A stretch of DNA of 40,607 nucleotides, from contig NZ_AUFQ01000022.1 in assembly GCF_000426585.1 (NCBI RefSeq), forward strand, positions 1 to 40,607, written 5' to 3'. Every line of letters starts with the position of its first letter. Within the stretch, counting starts at the first letter, position 1. Positions 36,553 through 40,607 of this stretch are shown here, one piece after another. The stretch comes from Segatella baroniae DSM 16972 = JCM 13447 (lineage in GTDB: Bacteria > Bacteroidota > Bacteroidia > Bacteroidales > Bacteroidaceae). Made by a program: the position numbers and the translations under genes. The notes beneath the pieces are model-generated. The model did no database searches and was not told where the DNA came from. It worked only from the letters and a program-made list of their open reading frames with translations.

Positions 36553-37569
36553 TCAATAGACGACCGCGCTGCGTTCGTCCACCATGCGATAGCGTATCTT
36601 TCCGGTGGAGGCGAGGGCGTCGAGCACGTCTTTCAGGCTTTGCGAACGGCGGGCGAAGGTGCCGTAGAAGTGCATGGCGGCAGCCCGTCGGCTCTTGATT
36701 TCCACGTCGGCGTTGTAGCTTCGCGACAGTTGCAGGGCGATGTCCTTCATCGACTTGCCGTCGAGCACGATGGTGCCGTCGGTCCACTGGCTGGCGTTGG
36801 TGGCCACGCAGTCGCCGATATACACGCGGCGGGAGGTCTTGGAGAAGACGGCCCGCTGGTTGGGACGCAGCTGGTAGCGGCGGTCGGAGCGACCCGCGAC
36901 GTCGAAGGCCACGCTGCCTTCGGCCAGGTCGACCACGGCTTCTTCGTCAGTGGCATAGTCACGGAAGTTGAACTTGGTGCCGAGCACGCGCACACTGATG
37001 TTGCCGGAGGCCACCGTGAAGGGCAGTTGCTCGTTCTTCGTCACCTCGAAATAGCCTTCACCGGTGAGCTTCACCTCGCGGTTCTTCACGCCGAAGCCCT
37101 GCGAATAGCGCACCGTCGAACCGGCGTTGAGCCACACCCGCGTGCCGTCGGGCAGCAGCATCCTGGTAGTGGAGCCGAGCGGAGCCTCCACCCGGATGTC
37201 GGCAAGGGCGCCGAGCAGGCCCTGTCGGCCCGTGATGTAGGACAGGTAGGAGAACAGCCCCACCGTCAACACGGCCACGGCGGCATACTTCAACAGGCTC
37301 GCCCAGCGGCGACGGCGCGGCTGCCGGGCCGCCAGGGCTTCGGCCACGCGCTGCTGAAACCTGTCGTAGGCCCGCTCCTTGTGGAATCTCCGGCCTGCGT
37401 CGGACGCGGCGACGGAGAACCATATCTCCTCCAACTGCCCGAAATGGCCACGGTTGTCGGGGCTTTCGGCCTTCCAGGCGTCGAGTTCGAGACGTTCGGA
37501 GGCAGTGAGGTCGTCGGTGAAAAAGCGGACGATGAGGTCGTCGATGTGGCTGTTGGATTCGGTCATCAT
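36553..37569 (-). CDS. FecR-family anti-sigma factor
   Basis: The 338-residue inner-membrane protein has a cytoplasmic N-terminus (residues 1-88, with the conserved LIVRFFTDDLTASERLELDAW), one membrane helix (about 91-111), a FecR domain (about 120-225, with LPDGTRVWLNAGSTVRYSQG and VLGTKFNFRDY) and a C-terminal DUF4974 domain (about 255-338). It should hold the ECF sigma factor inactive until the STN domain of the downstream SusC signals substrate transport. It lies between sigma and susC on the same strand. Two adjacent ATGs are possible starts. Confidence 0.94.
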   Translation of the reverse strand: MMTESNSHIDDLIVRFFTDDLTASERLELDAWKAESPDNRGHFGQLEEIWFSVAASDAGRRFHKERAYDRFQQRVAEALAARQPRRRRWASLLKYAAVAVLTVGLFSYLSYITGRQGLLGALADIRVEAPLGSTTRMLLPDGTRVWLNAGSTVRYSQGFGVKNREVKLTGEGYFEVTKNEQLPFTVASGNISVRVLGTKFNFRDYATDEEAVVDLAEGSVAFDVAGRSDRRYQLRPNQRAVFSKTSRRVYIGDCVATNASQWTDGTIVLDGKSMKDIALQLSRSYNADVEIKSRRAAAMHFYGTFARRSQSLKDVLDALASTGKIRYRMVDERSAVVY

Positions 37570-37699
37570 TGTGGGTTAGTTATTGGTGAGACGATAAAAA
37601 AAGACAAGGGGGTAGTGGAAAAACAGTTTTTTTTGCCCGACGGGCAGAAGAAAACCAAGAAAAAGGCCATTCCCGGCAGACTTGTCGGGCCTGTCGGAC

Positions 37700-38290
37700 T
37701 TATTGGGCAAAACCTGTCAGCAGCAGGAAAACAAAATACTTGCCCAGCTGTTGCTGCAACAGTCGCAAGGCGTTCTTGATGTGATACTTCACGGTGTTGA
37801 CCGAAATGCCCAGCTCTTGGGCGATTTCGGCATTCTTCTTGCCGTCGAAACGGCTCATCTTGAAGACGCGGCGGCAGTCTTCGGGCAACCGTTCGACGGC
37901 CTCGCCCACGGCCTGTTCCAGTTCTTTCTCCAGCAGATGGCCCAGCGGATGGCTGCGGTCGTCGGCCGCCACCTCCAGGCGGTCGGCCTCGGGCAGAGTC
38001 GACAGCGTGCGTTCGTGGCGTTCGTGGCGCGACTTCAGATGGTCGAGGCAGCGGTTGCGCACGCTCCTGACGAGATATTGGCGGAGCGAAGTGTGGATGT
38101 CGATGTGCTCGCGCGTCTCCCAAAGGTGGAAAATCACGTCGCCCACCACGCTCTCGGCCATGAAGTCGTCGTGCAGATAGCGGGCGGCCACGGCGCACAA
38201 CACCTCATAGTGGGCGTCGAAAACATACTTGTAGGCGTTTCCGTTGCCCTCTTTCAGATTCTGGATGATCAAGGATTCCGTCAGTTCCAT
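37700..38290 (-). CDS. ECF sigma factor of the N-glycan-type PUL
   Basis: The 196-residue protein has sigma region 2 (ESVVGDVIFHLWETREHIDI and following SLRQYLVRSVRNRCLDHLK) and region 4 (KKNAEIAQELGISVNTVKYH, about residues 150-169), typical of Bacteroidota RpoE-like regulators of SusC operons. With FecR and the STN-SusC it forms a trans-envelope signalling relay that would activate the PUL when the glycan is transported. A good consensus promoter lies 72 bp upstream. The hydrophobic tail VFLLLTGFAQ is unusual but short. Confidence 0.94.
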   Translation of the reverse strand: MELTESLIIQNLKEGNGNAYKYVFDAHYEVLCAVAARYLHDDFMAESVVGDVIFHLWETREHIDIHTSLRQYLVRSVRNRCLDHLKSRHERHERTLSTLPEADRLEVAADDRSHPLGHLLEKELEQAVGEAVERLPEDCRRVFKMSRFDGKKNAEIAQELGISVNTVKYHIKNALRLLQQQLGKYFVFLLLTGFAQ

Positions 38291-38361
38291 ACCTATTTAT
38301 ATATATACAGGCCGCTCGGTCGGCAGGCTTCGTCGGCTCGCCGGACGGCAGAATGCAATGT

Positions 38362-38394
38362 GCAAAATTAGAAAAAAAACTTTTCTGCGGCAAA
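38362..38394 (-). promoter_or_regulatory. Promoter of the sigma-fecR genes
   Basis: On the minus strand TTTG (38394-38391), a 20-bp spacer and TAATTTTGC (38370-38362) fit the Bacteroidota consensus, about 72 bp before the sigma start. Confidence 0.7.
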
Positions 38395-38404
38395 ATCCTT
38401 GGTT

Positions 38405-38552
38405 TGAAAGAAGTGAGAAGTGTGAAGTGTGGAGTGTTTGGAATGTGGAATGAGAAGTGTGGAGTGAGAAATGTGAAGTGTTGAATGGGGAATGTGAAGT
38501 GTTGAATGAGGAATGTGAAGTGGGAAGTGTTGAATTGTGGGATGAGGAGTGT
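38405..38552. repeat. G-rich heptad repeat tract
   Basis: Roughly twenty 7-bp units such as GTGGAGT, ATGTGAA and GTGTTGA run head to tail. Bases 38424-38478 are the left arm of a perfect 55-bp inverted repeat. No open frame here looks coding. Confidence 0.85.
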
Positions 38553-38837
38553 GGCTTCGTGCTCTCGGCATGCTCCAAGGCCCAATGGCAAGCCGGACAA
38601 CTGCCTCCGTCAAGCCCGACAACATCCCCCACAAACGTGAAAAGACCAAGGCCTTCGGCTAGATATCTATGCTATGTGTCAGACAGGGTAGCTCGCTTCG
38701 CTCGCACCCCTGCTCTAAAAAGACCAACCGCCAAGGCGGTAGCAGGTGGAATACAAGCAGTAGTGTGCGGAGTACAGGCGATAGCATGCGCAATGCGGCT
38801 TGACCTTTGGCCAATGGCCGGTTTGAGTTCAACGTTT
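38553..38837. other. Noncoding interval between the two heptad tracts
   Basis: No gene is supported. It contains a small perfect hairpin ACCGCC-AA-GGCGGT (38727-38740) and CG-rich text around TAGCTCGCTTCGCTCGC at 38690-38705. The frames are short and unlike neighbouring protein composition. Confidence 0.5.
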
Positions 38838-38976
38838 CACATTCCACATTAGCCCATTTCACACTCCACGCTTCACATTTCTCACTCCACACTTCTCATT
38901 CCACATTCCAAACACTCCACACTTCTCATTCCCCATTATCCCATTTCACACTTCACATTTCACATTTCTCATTTTT
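38838..38976. repeat. C-rich heptad repeat tract, inverted relative to 38405-38552
   Basis: Units such as TTCACAT, CACTCCA and TTCTCAT repeat every 7 bp. Bases 38871-38925 are the exact reverse complement of 38424-38478. Confidence 0.85.
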
Positions 38977-39061
38977 TATGCTTACTTTTGTCGAAAGAAC
39001 AAGCAACAAGTTACTATGTTTGCAAAGGCTAACGTATTGCGACGAGTTAGACATCGCTCTT

Positions 39062-39080
39062 CGGAGGCTTCGCGCCTCCG
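39062..39080 (+). other. Hairpin upstream of the IS110 transposase
   Basis: CGGAGGC-TTCGC-GCCTCCG is a perfect 7-bp stem. It lies in the noncoding leader between about 39015 (a TATGTTTGC -7-like box) and the transposase promoter, where IS110-group elements may encode a bridge RNA. The RNA assignment is speculative. Confidence 0.3.
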
Positions 39081-39129
39081 GCCGCATGGCAAGCCTCCGC
39101 GGTGTTTTTCATAGTCTGCAAGGAAAGAG

Positions 39130-39160
39130 TTGGTACGATAATAATTGGATTGTATATTTG
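39130..39160 (+). promoter_or_regulatory. Promoter of the IS110 transposase
   Basis: TTGG at 39130-39133 and TATATTTG at 39153-39160 are 19 bp apart; the start codon follows about 42 bp later. Confidence 0.55.
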
Positions 39161-39202
39161 TAGTGCAAACGACAAATGACAAACAATTAGAACCGTACCG
39201 AT

Positions 39203-40281
39203 ATGCAAAGAAACAAAATTTCCTTCAAGGGACAAAAGATTTACATAGGAATTGATGTCCACGCAAAAACTTGGGAGGTCTGTGTGCTGACCGAGTCGGG
39301 TTACAGAGAGAGGCACCCGCAGCAAGCCTCCGCAAAGACGCTCTTTGACTTTTTGAAGAAGCATTTCCCTGATGGTGAGTACCACGCCGTGTACGAGTCT
39401 GGCTTCAGTGGCTTTGCCACATACTACGCCCTCAAGGAGTACGGCATCGACTGCGTGGTGACCCATGCCGCGGACGTTCCGACCACCCAGTACGAGGAGG
39501 TGATGAAGACAGACAAGGTGGATGCGGCCAAGCTTGCCCGCTCCTTGCGCGCCGGGGACATCCGTCCCATCTATATCCGTGAAAGGGAGAACATCGACGA
39601 CAGGTCGGTCATCCGCATCAGGAAGACCATACAGAACCAGCTGTCGGGCTACAAATCAAGGGTGAAGCACCTGCTGCACTGCAATGGCGTGGAGATGCCC
39701 GAGCGGTTCGCAAGCCCGGGGACACACTGGTCAAGGGCCTTCATCAAATGGCTCAAGGAGAATGTCGTGCTGCTCTCTCCCCCAAGGCTGTCATTGGACT
39801 TGCTCGTCAAGCAGGTGGAGACGATACGCCAGACGCTTTTGGATGCGACAAGAGCCATACGCAGACTTGCACGGACGGACAGGTACAGGCTCAATTACGA
39901 GCTTCTGATGTCGATACCCGGCATAGGCGTAAGTGTAGCCATGTGCATACTGACAGAAATCTACGATGTGAAGAGATTCCGCAACGAGAATCGGTTCGCC
40001 AGTTATCTGGGGCTGATACCTACCTGTCATAACAGTGGCGAGAGGACCTCAAGCGGAGAAAAGACCTTCCGTGGCAACAAGCTTCTCGGACCGATGGTCA
40101 TAGAGGCTGCATGGATAGCCGTCTACAGAGATTACGGACTGGGACTGGCCTACGCCAGTACAAGCAGTCCATGAAACCGCAGGAGGCCATAGTCAAAATT
40201 GCAAGAAAGATGTCCAACATCATTTTCTCGGTACTCAAGAACGGCAGGAAATATAAGCCATACAGATGGGATAAAGAATAA
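39203..40281 (+). pseudogene. IS110-family transposase with a single frameshift near the 3' end
   Basis: The first 323 codons encode an IS110 recombinase. The RuvC-like DEDD residues are Asp18 (IGIDVHAK), Glu65 (VYESGFSG), Asp104 and Asp107 (MKTDKVDAAKLA). The C-terminal transposase_20 domain has LMSIPGIGVSVAMCILTEI and YLGLIPTCHNSGERTSSGEK. The frame stops at 40174 after LAYASTSSP. In another frame the normal tail continues as QYKQSMKPQEAIVKIARKMS to a stop at 40281. One base appears to be missing near 40155 in GCCTACGCCAGTAC. The tail is short, so the protein may be impaired rather than absent; a sequencing error is also possible. Confidence 0.88.
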
Positions 40282-40607
40282 CATACAGACATTCGGACAA
40301 CTTCATAAAACGACTCCTTGACATAGTTGATGGACCTTCGGGTGTCATCTCCGATAAGACTGTTGCGTTTTACCTATAATTCTGAAGAAGTAAATTGTTG
40401 GGCGGATACGTCCGTGTCAACTCATAGAAGTTTGTCTGATAGGTATGTTGTTCGTGGTCATTCCGTACCCGGCGTTTCCATGTCGGGCTGGTGGCTGGTG
40501 CTTCTTCTAAAGTCATCGTACTTAGGAACTTCACGATAAGTGATTGATAAATAAATAGTTAATAAATAACAAATATTTTCCAATTATTTGGATAGCAACA
40601 TAGAAGA
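40282..40607. other. Noncoding 3' flank of the IS110 element
   Basis: No gene is supported in these 326 bp. The first part (to about 40380) probably still belongs to the insertion sequence; its right end was not located. The last 60 bp are AT-rich (ATAAATAAATAGTTAATAAATAAC), unlike the GC-rich rest of the window, and may be a promoter region or the edge of acquired DNA. Confidence 0.4.

Noticed and set aside
37625..37650. Hairpin GCCCG-A-CGGGC between fecR and sigma as a terminator
   Set aside because: On the minus strand the stem is followed by A residues rather than T, and the two genes are expected to be cotranscribed.
36421..37779. A 452-codon plus-strand frame opposite fecR
   Set aside because: It is an antisense shadow; the minus strand encodes a complete FecR with all expected domains.
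38457..38852. A 131-codon frame in the heptad region
   Set aside because: Its first third is simple repeat (EVLNGECEVLNEECEV) and the rest has no recognisable protein signal.

Overview
The window looks like a chromosome segment of a high-GC member of the Bacteroidota, most likely Prevotellaceae. The signs are two SusC/SusD loci, surface lipoproteins, promoters of the TTTG-N19/20-TAnnTTTG type, near-absence of Shine-Dalgarno sequences, Bacteroides-type IS1380 and IS110 elements, and intergenic repeats. The genus is an inference from style. No rRNA, tRNA or CRISPR was seen.

Layout. 1-184 is the start of an IS1380-type transposase cut by the window edge, followed by an array of short palindromes (404-494). 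562-2580 (minus) carries a 4HBT thioesterase and a DUF2851 protein. 2779-6274 (plus) is a housekeeping operon: dapB, signal peptidase I, a degenerate S26-like membrane protein, and a WbqC-family protein. 6278-8752 (minus) is nigD-like lipoprotein, ECF sigma factor, and an inner-membrane-anchored protein with a long disordered linker and a C-terminal beta-barrel. This matches the NigD / sigma / dual-membrane-spanning anti-sigma (Dma) architecture reported to control outer-membrane vesiculation in Bacteroides thetaiotaomicron. 9296-10432 is a secreted DUF4369/thioredoxin protein. 10516-13022 is an oxidative-stress island: oxyR (minus), divergent from sodB and ahpC.

13169-26639 is a polysaccharide utilization locus with the order of the B. 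thetaiotaomicron pectic-galactan PUL. A hybrid two-component-like regulator is divergent from susC, susD, a surface glycan-binding protein, a GH53 endo-galactanase and a GH2 beta-galactosidase. The regulator is odd: 14 propeller repeats and an AraC domain are present, but the phospho-acceptor histidine, the ATP-binding motifs and the receiver domain are missing.

26799-38290 (minus) is a second PUL resembling the BT3983-BT3987 high-mannose N-glycan type: ECF sigma, FecR anti-sigma, STN-containing SusC, SusD, a catalytically dead GH18-like protein, a DUF1735-LamG lipoprotein, a GH18 endoglycosidase and an Ig-like lipoprotein. The two PULs meet tail to tail at a 22-bp-period repeat array that contains a perfect 16-bp terminator hairpin. 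Beyond the sigma gene lies about 900 bp of heptad repeats, including a perfect 55-bp inverted repeat, then an IS110 transposase with one frameshift near its 3' end.

The most unusual content is (i) the NigD/sigma/Dma trans-envelope system, (ii) the phosphorelay-less HTCS, (iii) the S26 pseudo-peptidase, and (iv) several repeat families, one of which (22-bp tandem imperfect palindromes) recurs at separate loci and another of which (CCCTCCC-N3-GGGAGGG) has entered coding sequence. Positions of motifs were read by eye; homology calls come from motif recognition, not from a search.
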